Source: Acidobacteriota bacterium (GTDB lineage: Bacteria; Acidobacteriota; Terriglobia; Bryobacterales; Bryobacteraceae). Taken from it: DNA of 37,216 nt. The notes under the pieces were generated by a model. The model had not been told where the DNA came from. It did no database searches and saw only the letters and a list, made by a program, of their open reading frames with translations. The DNA is taken from contig VFZU01000053.1 of assembly GCA_016870995.1 (NCBI GenBank), positions 1 through 37,216 of the forward strand. Direction: 5' to 3'. Numbering within the stretch: position 1 is the stretch's first letter; each line of letters begins with the position of its first letter. The translations under genes and the position numbers were made by a program. Shown in pieces: positions 21,411-29,140 of the stretch.

Positions 21411-22454
21411 TTAGCTCCGTACGGCCTTCGCCCTTGCCGGGACGCGCACCGTCTTCGGAGCCGGTTGGCTGACGGGCTGGAATTGGAACCAGTTCGCCAG
21501 ATACTCGTCACTGACTTTGCGGTTGGCCATGATCACCTTGCGCTTGGCTATTAGGGTGCGCCACTTCTTGGCGATGATCCAGAATGCCTTGAGTGAAGAA
21601 TGTTCTTGCAACAGGCAGGCACCCACTACAACCAAGTCTCGGAATGTAATTGGAAAGAAGTTCCGCAGGTACAAGTTGGGGGTCATGTTCTTCACGCGCA
21701 TCATGAAGCGGTTCTTCACCGAGTGCATGTTGATGGCGGAAGGGAGTGCTCTGCGATTACCTGGCAGAACGGTGCGGACGTGATAACCGCGGGCGTGAGG
21801 CGTGTAAAGTGTTTTCCACCCGTAAAGCTGGGCTCGCCAGGCCACATCGGCATCTTCACGGTAGACGAAGAAATCACAATCGAAGAATTCGCCGTCGATC
21901 GAAATGTCATCAATCATCTCGCGCCGGTAGAGTGCGGCGGCAGCGGTTGCGCCGAAGACGTATTCAAAATTCAGGTAGTGCCCGTTGTCGACATCGCGGC
22001 TGCCACGGTCAAGGTGGCGCAACATCGGGTTGAAGTAGATGCCAGTGGAATCGACGAGTGGTTTCTCAGGCAGGTCGAAGGTAGCCATCATCGCCAGCAG
22101 CTTTCCGCAGACAGTTCCGATCTGAGGTTCCCGGTTGCCAGCATCAACAAGACTCTGGATGAAGTTGGGCATCAGCAGCACGTCGGGGTTTAGTGTGAGG
22201 ATCCATTCCCCGCTCGACATGTGAATCGCCTGGTTTTGTGCGGCGGCGAAGCCAATGTTTTCGTCGTTGGTAACAATGCGTACGCGGTCGGCAAATTGGT
22301 CGAGGATGTCGAGGGTGCCATCAGTCGAGACGTTATCGACGACGATCACTTCCTTGAGTGGATATCGCTGAGCCAGCACCGATTCCAAGCATCGTTTGAT
22401 AAAGCGTCCGCTATTGTACGTAACGATTGTGACTGATACTAAGCCGTTATGCAT
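21411..22454 (-). CDS. GT2 glycosyltransferase, rhamnosyltransferase-like
   Basis: The 347-residue GT-A enzyme has VSVTIVTYNSGRFIKRCLES at the start, VVDNVSTDGT (residues 38-47), TLNPD at 87-91 as the DxD-equivalent metal site, and YREDADVAWRAQLYGW as the acceptor-side acidic motif. Such enzymes transfer sugars, often rhamnose, onto growing cell-surface glycans at the cytoplasmic membrane face. The C-terminus extends with a basic tail. It lies 1 base after the preceding GT2 stop, as the last gene of the run. Confidence 0.88.
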   Translation of the reverse strand: MHNGLVSVTIVTYNSGRFIKRCLESVLAQRYPLKEVIVVDNVSTDGTLDILDQFADRVRIVTNDENIGFAAAQNQAIHMSSGEWILTLNPDVLLMPNFIQSLVDAGNREPQIGTVCGKLLAMMATFDLPEKPLVDSTGIYFNPMLRHLDRGSRDVDNGHYLNFEYVFGATAAAALYRREMIDDISIDGEFFDCDFFVYREDADVAWRAQLYGWKTLYTPHARGYHVRTVLPGNRRALPSAINMHSVKNRFMMRVKNMTPNLYLRNFFPITFRDLVVVGACLLQEHSSLKAFWIIAKKWRTLIAKRKVIMANRKVSDEYLANWFQFQPVSQPAPKTVRVPARAKAVRS

Positions 22455-22455
22455 T

Positions 22456-23412
22456 TTAGAGATGTTTAGCGCCTTCTATTTGCCGGCCAAAGCGACGGTG
22501 ATCCACCCGACCATGGACAAGGCTATACCATGCCAAGCGAAAAACGCTGGCATAAACACCCAAGGTTTGAAATCCTTGGTGCCTTGAAGAGTTCCCCGTT
22601 AAGGCTCTTAGAACGGACGCGGAGGCAACAGCCAAACCAACCAGACGCCGGGACAACCAACCAAAATGCTTGGTGGCGTACCTTAGAAGGCTATTATACC
22701 ACGCCAACTCTCTGAAAGGCCACAAGATTTTGTCAATACTTGCCGCGCCTTCGTGCCTGGCAACGGCATCCGGGGTGAAGGTGATTGGGAAGCCCGCCTG
22801 ATGGAGCCGAAGGCAGAAATCCACATCCTCAAACCAGACGGGCCAGAATCGCTCATCCATGCCTCCCAACGCCAAAAAGGTCTCCCGGTTGACCATAAAG
22901 AAGGCACCTGGAGGCTGATCTACCGGCTGTTCTTTTCCTGGATCGAAATCGAAACAGCGGTAGCGGCGATTGATCGGGTTCGACGGGAAGATACGGTTGA
23001 GGCCTAGAACTTCGAGCGCCAAGACGGCTGGAGTGGGAAATCTGCGCACCGCAAAGCCGAGTTGCGGCTGTCCGTCTTTTCCCAGCAGCATTCCACCCGC
23101 CGCGCCAGTGCCAGCGGATCGAGCCATCGCTTCGAGGCCATGCTGTACGCTACAGTCTGGATTCAGGATCAGTGCATGAGGAAAACGGGCTGCCTCAACA
23201 CCCCGGTTTACCCCACCGGAAAACCCAAGGTTCTCCGGGAAGTGCAGCAGGCGAACACCTTCGAGCCTGGCCACAATTTCTCTGGTCTGGTCTTTCGAGC
23301 CATTGTCGACTACTATGATTTCCTCAGCGCCGGCCAAGCGAACTGCCTCGATGCAGGCAGCGATGTCAGAAGCAGAATTCCAGGTGATGATCACCGCCGA
23401 GATGCCGCTCAT
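22456..23412 (-). CDS. GT2 glycosyltransferase
   Basis: The 318-residue GT-A enzyme has AVIITWNSASDI, VVDNGSKDQT near residue 35, ENLGFSGGVNRG, LILNPDC (Asn84-Pro-Asp86) and WFEDVDFCLRLHQAGF. The sugar donor and acceptor cannot be read. The ATG at 23410-23412 overlaps the upstream stop by one base (TGATG), which is tight translational coupling. A TTG one codon earlier is the alternative start. Confidence 0.87.
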   Translation of the reverse strand: MSGISAVIITWNSASDIAACIEAVRLAGAEEIIVVDNGSKDQTREIVARLEGVRLLHFPENLGFSGGVNRGVEAARFPHALILNPDCSVQHGLEAMARSAGTGAAGGMLLGKDGQPQLGFAVRRFPTPAVLALEVLGLNRIFPSNPINRRYRCFDFDPGKEQPVDQPPGAFFMVNRETFLALGGMDERFWPVWFEDVDFCLRLHQAGFPITFTPDAVARHEGAASIDKILWPFRELAWYNSLLRYATKHFGWLSRRLVGLAVASASVLRALTGNSSRHQGFQTLGVYASVFRLAWYSLVHGRVDHRRFGRQIEGAKHL

Positions 23413-24353
23413 CAACTCAGCGCTCCGTACCAGCGCCAGAAGCGGTCCATTCCTGTTGCGGCCCCAATCTCGAAAATCTCGCGCTCGAGCTCAGCGAGCA
23501 TCGGGGAAGGTTTGGATGCCGGCCGTTGCTTTAAGGCTTCGCGCTTTCCTGCGAACCAGGCAGCAAGACAGCCGTGGCGGGCAGCGGCCAAACCCCAGAG
23601 GCCTTGGCCCACAAACACCTTCCACCAACGAGGCTTGCCGTGGCGAAGGATCACGGTGAGTTGGTTGCGGGAACTCAGGCGCACCTGCCGGGGATGCCAG
23701 GCCCCGAGCGTCGCACTGCCTCGATGCCAGGCGATGGCTGCTGGTTCGTAATGGCCGCGAAATCCCAACGCCAAACCTCTCATGCCGATGTCGACATCTT
23801 CCATATAGCTCTCGAAGGACTCATCGAGGCCGCCGGTCGAGCGCCAGTATTCGTGCGAAACCACGATGGCTGTCCAGGGTGCCAGAGCAATTTGTCGGGG
23901 CTGATTCCAGTAAGCGCTGTCTGGTTGGCCATGACCGGCGCGCAGGGGGATGCCGCTTTCGCTCAACAGGTCCCAGGTGGCGTCGATCCGCGAGGGCTCA
24001 TCCCAGGCGAGGACTTTACCAACAACAAATGGGGAATCATGCCCGGACATGCGCTCGAGCCAGTCGGGCGCGAGCCGGATGTCGTTGTTGAGTACTGCGA
24101 TGCGGCCCTTGCCAATGCGTTCTATGCCGCGATTGACCGCGAAGGCGAATCCGCGATTTTCGTTGAGGTCGAGAAATTCTGCCCCCGCTTTCAGGGCTGC
24201 TTCTCTGGTTCCGTCGTTCGATCCACCGTCCACCACCAGCACGGAAGCGGGCGAGTAAGTCTGGCTGGCAAGGCTCTCGAGCAACGTCTCAACGTGCGCG
24301 CGGCCCCGCCAGGTGGGAATTACAACGTGAATCGCTTCTTGACCAGAAACCAT
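23412..24353 (-). CDS. GT2 glycosyltransferase
   Basis: The 313-residue GT-A enzyme begins VVIPTWRGRAHVETLLESL, with VVDGGSNDGTREAA, ENRGFAFAVNRG, VLNNDIRL (Asn89-Asn-Asp91) and YMEDVDIGMRGLALGF. It shares the layout of its two downstream GT2 neighbours, suggesting an old duplication series with different sugar specificities. Its 5' end overlaps the DPM1-like gene by 34 bases. Confidence 0.87.
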   Translation of the reverse strand: MVSGQEAIHVVIPTWRGRAHVETLLESLASQTYSPASVLVVDGGSNDGTREAALKAGAEFLDLNENRGFAFAVNRGIERIGKGRIAVLNNDIRLAPDWLERMSGHDSPFVVGKVLAWDEPSRIDATWDLLSESGIPLRAGHGQPDSAYWNQPRQIALAPWTAIVVSHEYWRSTGGLDESFESYMEDVDIGMRGLALGFRGHYEPAAIAWHRGSATLGAWHPRQVRLSSRNQLTVILRHGKPRWWKVFVGQGLWGLAAARHGCLAAWFAGKREALKQRPASKPSPMLAELEREIFEIGAATGMDRFWRWYGALS

Positions 24354-24994
24354 AAGTTATAGAAGCCATCGCGCCAGGGATTCAGCTTGATTTCGCCCAG
24401 GCGGGACGTGTAATGAATGGAGATCTCGGCGAACCGGACCCGTTTGTTTTTCAGCGCTTCGATTTTTATTTCTTCGCTGAACGCCATTCCGTCACTTTCG
24501 AGCGTCATGTCAGAGAGGATGCTTCTGCGAAATACCCACATGCCGCTCTGCGAGTCGCTGACCCAGCGGAAGTACAGCACACTCATGGCGATCGATAGAA
24601 TGAAGTTTCCTACCTTGTGCTTAAAACTCATCGCCTTAGGATCGCGGACCGGAAACCGCGAAGCATTGAGGAAGTCGACTTCGAGATGACGAAACGCTTC
24701 GAGCAGATACGAGATGGCGTCCGGCGGGTAGCTGTGGTCCCCGTCGAGCGTTACGATCACGTCTCCGGTGGCGAATGCAAAGCCCTTCTTGTAGGCGCGC
24801 CCGTAGCCTCGGGCATCCTCGCGAATGACGCGAGCTCCAAATTCGGCGGCCACCTCGCTAGTGCGGTCCGTCGACCCGTTATCGACAACAATCACCTCGT
24901 CAACGAAAGGCGGCATCCGGCGCAGAACCTGCTCGATTCCTTGCTCTTCGTTCAGGCAGGGCATGATGACGGTGATGCTTTGGTTGTTATACAT
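24320..24994 (-). CDS. GT2 enzyme, dolichyl/polyprenyl-phosphate-mannose-synthase-like
   Basis: The 224-residue protein has ITVIMPCLNEEQGIEQVLRR, VVDNGSTDRTSEVA, GYGRAYKKGFAFATGD and a clear DGD (residues 84-86) in VTLDGDHSYPP. This is the DPM1-like subgroup, which loads a sugar onto a polyprenyl-phosphate carrier. SDSQSGMWVFRR matches the group's F-R region. No C-terminal membrane helices are present, unlike GtrB-type relatives. It may begin glycan assembly by making a lipid-linked sugar. It is divergent from the secreted protein at 25019, with 24 bases between the starts. Confidence 0.87.
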   Translation of the reverse strand: MYNNQSITVIMPCLNEEQGIEQVLRRMPPFVDEVIVVDNGSTDRTSEVAAEFGARVIREDARGYGRAYKKGFAFATGDVIVTLDGDHSYPPDAISYLLEAFRHLEVDFLNASRFPVRDPKAMSFKHKVGNFILSIAMSVLYFRWVSDSQSGMWVFRRSILSDMTLESDGMAFSEEIKIEALKNKRVRFAEISIHYTSRLGEIKLNPWRDGFYNLWFLVKKRFTL

Positions 24995-25018
24995 CAGAAA
25001 AGGAAATTCCAGAATGCC

Positions 25019-25525
25019 ATGCGCACTCTTGCACTACTAGTCTCTACCACTCTTTCTGCTCTTTCAGGATTTGCGCAGGCCAATGCCGAATTGTCGCAGG
25101 TACAAACGGTTTACCTGATGCCGATGGGCAGCGGGTTCGATCAGTACCTCGCCAACCGCCTGCGAGCCGTGAGCCAGATTCGAATCGTCACCGATGCGGC
25201 CAAGGCCGACGCGATCTTCACTGACAAGCTTGGCACCACCTTCGAGTCGCGGATCGAGGAAATGGAATCGGCTGAAAAAGAAAAAGGTGCTCCTCCAGTG
25301 AATGCCGCCGAGAAGGACTCTGTCAACACCGGAATGAAGTTGGCACCGCGCGCTGTGTCTTCGATCGGCCGGGGCAAGGGGACTTATTTTCTGGTGGATC
25401 GTCGCTCGCGCATTGTGCTTTGGTCCACGTACAGCAAACCGAAAGATGTTCAGCCGAACACGCTCGATCGCAATGCCAAAAAGATTGCCGAAGAGCTGGG
25501 CGGGGCCTTTAGCGGAAAGAAGTAG
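25019..25525 (+). CDS. Secreted protein of unknown function
   Basis: The 168-residue protein has a signal peptide (MRTLALLVSTTLSALSGFAQA). The mature part contains TVYLMPMGSGFDQYLANRL, a TDAAKADAIFTDKLG segment, a Glu/Lys-rich middle and GRGKGTYFLVDRRSRIVLWST. The pattern seems typical of acidobacterial exported proteins, but I cannot assign a family. It is the only plus-strand gene inside the polysaccharide cluster. Its 3' end overlaps the convergent GT2-GT4 fusion by 17 bases. A longer upstream frame is rejected because it lies inside the DPM1-like gene. Confidence 0.75.
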   Translation: MRTLALLVSTTLSALSGFAQANAELSQVQTVYLMPMGSGFDQYLANRLRAVSQIRIVTDAAKADAIFTDKLGTTFESRIEEMESAEKEKGAPPVNAAEKDSVNTGMKLAPRAVSSIGRGKGTYFLVDRRSRIVLWSTYSKPKDVQPNTLDRNAKKIAEELGGAFSGKK

Positions 25526-27857
25526 TAGCGGCTCCTTTCCGCTTCAAGCGGTCTGAATACTCCTGAGCCAGGCGGGCTATTACCTGCTTGGAATCCCATT
25601 CTCCTGAAACGTACTCATAGGCGCGGCGGGCCATCTGGTTTGCCGCGCTTCTGTCTTTTAGCAACTGTTCAATCGAGTCGGCGAACGCGCCAGGGTCGCC
25701 GGCCAGCTTGCAATACTGCCCATCCACGATTGCTAAGCCCTCGGCACCGATCGGAGTTGAGACCACGGGGATGCCATGCGCGAAGGCCTCGAGCAGCTTC
25801 ACGCGAACTCCGCTGCCGCTTTGGATCGGGCAAAGGAACACGGCTGCAGATTGTAGGTCGGCGGCAATACTCTCCCGGAACCCGGCCAGTTCCAGAATGC
25901 CGTCTGAATGCGGAAATGCGTAGGCCGGAGGAGGATCCTGTCCGATCGCCAAGGCTTTGAAATTAAGGTTGCGCTCCTTCAGGATCGGAACCACCTCCTC
26001 AAAGAACCACTGCAGGGCCTCAACGTTCGGTACATGTCGGAAGCCTCCCAGGAACAGTAACGTGTTACCCTCACGCACCGACAGATTTGCTTCAAAGGAA
26101 TCTACCGGGATGGCAGCCCGCAGGCCCGCTTTCGTTTTGGGTTCAAGCGACGGTTTCAAGCTCAAAAGGTATTCCCGATTGGCGTCGGTGCAGACTTCGA
26201 TGAGGTCAAAGCGGGGCAGCATCTCAAGCTCCCAGTGCATGGCCTTCAGGTACTCGATCGTTGCTGGGATACGAAACAACAGGCTTGGGTTCGTGAGCAG
26301 TTGACGTTGGATCGACTGGAAGTAAATATCGTGCTCAAAGATCGAGGTGAGGATGCGGTGAAACTGGCAACCGTATTGACCGAGGTTGGTGTATTCGATC
26401 TGCAGTACGTCGATTTTTCTGGTCTTCATCGTGCGGTGCAGTAACCACTCCAGGTCGCCACTGGCGAACTCTGTGACAGCTCCTGGTAGCAGGCTGAAGG
26501 CGGCACTGGGTTGCCCGGTCATGCGGACGATGAATTGCTTACTCGCCAGGTATGGATCAAGTTCGTCGTGGGCCGACCGTTCCCATTCTTCATCGAGCAA
26601 TGCGACGAGATGCACGTCGCAATGCTTGCTCAGTTCTTTGACCGCAAGCTGCATGAAGACAGCTCCACCGTGTGATGCGGGGACAAGCCCGTAAGGGGAA
26701 ACAAACAGAACGCGTGGCCTTTCGGCGCGGATGTCTATCGCCTCGAAGCGGTCTCGATAATAGCCGCCAAGGGGTCGTCGAAATGCTTCCATGTCGCTAA
26801 CTGCCGACCGGGATCTGGCACGCCAGCGAGCGGCACAGGCTTCCGGTAGCTGAAAAAATGACCTCAGCATGCCGGGATAATTTGCCCGGCCTGGGGCGTC
26901 GCCTGCAATCAAAGCAATTAGCGCGGAGATGTTCGAGGCAACAAAATGCTGCAGCAACATCAGGGGGGAATGGATGTTCTTCCAGGCGAACAATACGAAG
27001 TTCTTGCGAACCATCGAGTTGATGTAGTGTTGCGAGAACTTCTTGCCGATCGTGCCGCGGTGCTCGTGCCAGACGTGGCTTTGGGGTTGATAGAGCACGC
27101 GCCAGCCGCGCTTCCACGCCTGGTAGCCCATGTCGGTGTCTTCTAGGTAGAAGGGCCGCAGCACTTCATCAAAGCCGCCGAGCTCAAGAAACTTGCGACG
27201 GTCAAAGGCGCACGATCCACCGCCGCCATAAAAGCAAGGGTAAGTGTCGGTGACTTCGTCATCGATCCGGTGCCGTAACTCGAGTGTTCCACGGCGCCAA
27301 GATGCTTGTGTCAAGCCCGTCTCCTCGCGCACCTTTTTCGGATCGGAGAAAAAGATCTGGCAGGAGACGGCGAAGATATCCGGGGCGTCGAAGCCTTTGA
27401 GCAGCGGCTTAAGAAAGTCTGAGGCCACCCGCATATCGCTGTTGAGCAACACGACGATATCGTTCTTCGCTTCTTCGAATCCTCGATTCGAACCCCCGCC
27501 AAAGCCTAGGTTTTCTTTGAGTGGGACAAGCTTCACCTGAGGAAAGCGTTGACGTATAAATTCTGCGCTGCCGTCGGTGCTGCCGTTATCGACTACCACC
27601 ACTTCGTTCGAAGGATTTCCTTCAAGGGCGGCGATCACACTTGGCAGGTATTTCTCGAGGAGGTCTTTGCCGTTCCAGTTCGGGATCACCACGCTGGCCG
27701 ACTTCGCATTCGGCAACGTGTCGGTGGGGAGCTGCCTGCTGCCCGCGACCCACCAAAGCAAATCCGTGAGCCAGAGCGCCAAAAGTTCGATGATGACCAG
27801 AGCAGGGCTTAGGATCAGGATCGGCCCCTGGCGGAGCAACCGTTTCAGCAGAATCAT
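25509..27857 (-). CDS. GT2-GT4 fusion glycosyltransferase
   Basis: The 782-residue bifunctional protein has an N-terminal hydrophobic segment (about residues 12-39, likely a membrane anchor). A GT-A GT2 domain follows, with SVVIPNWNGKD, VVDNGSTDGS near 88-97, LLNSDMR (Asn139-Ser-Asp141) and YLEDTDMGYQAW. From about residue 381 there is a GT-B GT4 domain, with VLFVSPYGLVPASHGGAV, FLGGFRHVPNVEALQWF and SGVRVKLLEAFAHGIPVVST. It could add two sugars in succession to one acceptor. Its ATG overlaps the methyltransferase-coiled-coil stop by 4 bases. Confidence 0.9.
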   Translation of the reverse strand: MILLKRLLRQGPILILSPALVIIELLALWLTDLLWWVAGSRQLPTDTLPNAKSASVVIPNWNGKDLLEKYLPSVIAALEGNPSNEVVVVDNGSTDGSAEFIRQRFPQVKLVPLKENLGFGGGSNRGFEEAKNDIVVLLNSDMRVASDFLKPLLKGFDAPDIFAVSCQIFFSDPKKVREETGLTQASWRRGTLELRHRIDDEVTDTYPCFYGGGGSCAFDRRKFLELGGFDEVLRPFYLEDTDMGYQAWKRGWRVLYQPQSHVWHEHRGTIGKKFSQHYINSMVRKNFVLFAWKNIHSPLMLLQHFVASNISALIALIAGDAPGRANYPGMLRSFFQLPEACAARWRARSRSAVSDMEAFRRPLGGYYRDRFEAIDIRAERPRVLFVSPYGLVPASHGGAVFMQLAVKELSKHCDVHLVALLDEEWERSAHDELDPYLASKQFIVRMTGQPSAAFSLLPGAVTEFASGDLEWLLHRTMKTRKIDVLQIEYTNLGQYGCQFHRILTSIFEHDIYFQSIQRQLLTNPSLLFRIPATIEYLKAMHWELEMLPRFDLIEVCTDANREYLLSLKPSLEPKTKAGLRAAIPVDSFEANLSVREGNTLLFLGGFRHVPNVEALQWFFEEVVPILKERNLNFKALAIGQDPPPAYAFPHSDGILELAGFRESIAADLQSAAVFLCPIQSGSGVRVKLLEAFAHGIPVVSTPIGAEGLAIVDGQYCKLAGDPGAFADSIEQLLKDRSAANQMARRAYEYVSGEWDSKQVIARLAQEYSDRLKRKGAATTSFR

Positions 27858-29140
27858 GAAAGCTTCGGCCCAAGCCCGAATGCCTTCCCCATTCGGATCC
27901 AGCGAGAGGCTTCAACGGCGTTGAGTTTTGTTTCGGCTTCCTCACGCGCGCCTTGTTCTTTCTGCGCCCACTGGGTTCGTTCGATCACAAGCTTTTCAGC
28001 CTCGTCGAGCTTCTTCTGGTACTCGGCCAGTTGGGTACCTGCGCGGGTGATTTCGCTATCGAGCTTACTGATATGCCCGGCGAGCTTGGTCATCTCGGCG
28101 TTGAGATTGGCTTCGTTTGATCGGGCCCATTCGGCTTGCTTCGTGCTCTCCAGGTCAAGCTCAGCGAGGCGGGCTTCGTAAGCTTTCACTACTTCTTCGC
28201 CGCGGGTGTGCTCTTTGGCCAGTTCGGCCTCGATGCGTTGTACTGCCTTCTGTGCCGCCTCGACTCGTGCGTTCTGTTCGAGTGCCCATTTGTTTTTGGC
28301 TTCGATTTCTAGCTTTACCGCACGGAACTGTTCGACGAGTTGCGCATGTTTGGTTTTGCTTGATTCGAGCCATTCGTTCTTGGTGGCCAGCTCGCCCTCG
28401 AGGCGCTGTATGTGATGCTCACGCTCGCGCAACACGTTCGCTGCGGTGGGCACGAAGACAAAGGAAGGGGCTCCGGTTAAGGGCTTGGCCGAGCAGACTG
28501 CGATAAAGAAGTGCGCTTCTTCCGGGTTTGGTTTTCCAGCCTCGAGTTTGAGTTCGGTGCCGACTCCTCCATCAAGAGGCAAAAACACCAGCCCGCTCGA
28601 ATGGTTTTGCACAAAGAAGGTCTGGTGATCGAAGAACTCTCCGAGCACCTGCTTGAATTCTTCGTAAGCGAATTCGTGGGCGTGAAAAGGATTGGGTCCG
28701 TTGACCTTTCGGCTTTCTGCGTAGAACTCGATGTTGGGTGTTGAGATGATCAGCTGCCCGCTCGGGGCAATCACTCGGCGGGCTTCGGCCAACAGCGAAC
28801 GGTAGTCGCTGAGGTGCTCGATGACCTCAAAGCAGATGCCCAACTGAAACGATGCATCTTCGAAGGGAAGCTTGTCGAGGCTTGCCACCCGAAATTGCAG
28901 GTTCGGCGCCTGGTATTGCTGTTGAGCATCGGCAATGGCAGTTTCGCTGATGTCGACGCCAACTACGCTTTCGGCTCGGGTGGCCAGCTTGGCCGAACCG
29001 TAGCCGCTACCGCAGCCGAGATCGATGACTTTCTTGAAGCGGCACAGGCGCGAGGCAAACAGATAGCGAGAGATGTGCTCGTTCCAAAGGTCGATGTCGA
29101 CCTTGCCCGGGATCACGCGTTCGCCGGTAAACTCAGACAC
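27854..29140 (-). CDS. SAM methyltransferase fused to a long coiled coil
   Basis: The 428-residue protein has two parts. Residues 1-220 are a class I SAM methyltransferase: motif I VIDLGCGSGYGSAKLA (38-53), VVGVDIS, LPFEDASFQLGICFEVIEHL and RRVIAPSGQLIISTPN. Residues 234-411 are a charged, heptad-like helix without glycine-rich breaks, ending in a short SRWIRMGKAFGL tail that could touch the membrane. The tryptophans in the coil recur at 257, 285, 338 and 391. By architecture it recalls WbdD, whose methyltransferase caps O-antigen chains and whose coiled coil acts as a ruler. The kinase domain of WbdD is absent. It overlaps the Wzt-like ATPase gene by 8 bases. Confidence 0.87.
   Translation of the reverse strand: MSEFTGERVIPGKVDIDLWNEHISRYLFASRLCRFKKVIDLGCGSGYGSAKLATRAESVVGVDISETAIADAQQQYQAPNLQFRVASLDKLPFEDASFQLGICFEVIEHLSDYRSLLAEARRVIAPSGQLIISTPNIEFYAESRKVNGPNPFHAHEFAYEEFKQVLGEFFDHQTFFVQNHSSGLVFLPLDGGVGTELKLEAGKPNPEEAHFFIAVCSAKPLTGAPSFVFVPTAANVLREREHHIQRLEGELATKNEWLESSKTKHAQLVEQFRAVKLEIEAKNKWALEQNARVEAAQKAVQRIEAELAKEHTRGEEVVKAYEARLAELDLESTKQAEWARSNEANLNAEMTKLAGHISKLDSEITRAGTQLAEYQKKLDEAEKLVIERTQWAQKEQGAREEAETKLNAVEASRWIRMGKAFGLGPKLS

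Noticed and set aside
24617-25018. Long upstream extension of the secreted protein at 25019
   Set aside because: The extension is antisense to the DPM1-like gene. The signal peptide begins at ATG 25019, with aaggaa upstream.
27854-29140. Full WbdD homologue with kinase domain
   Set aside because: Only methyltransferase and coiled coil are present. No kinase HxD or DFG-type motifs are visible, so the name WbdD was not used.
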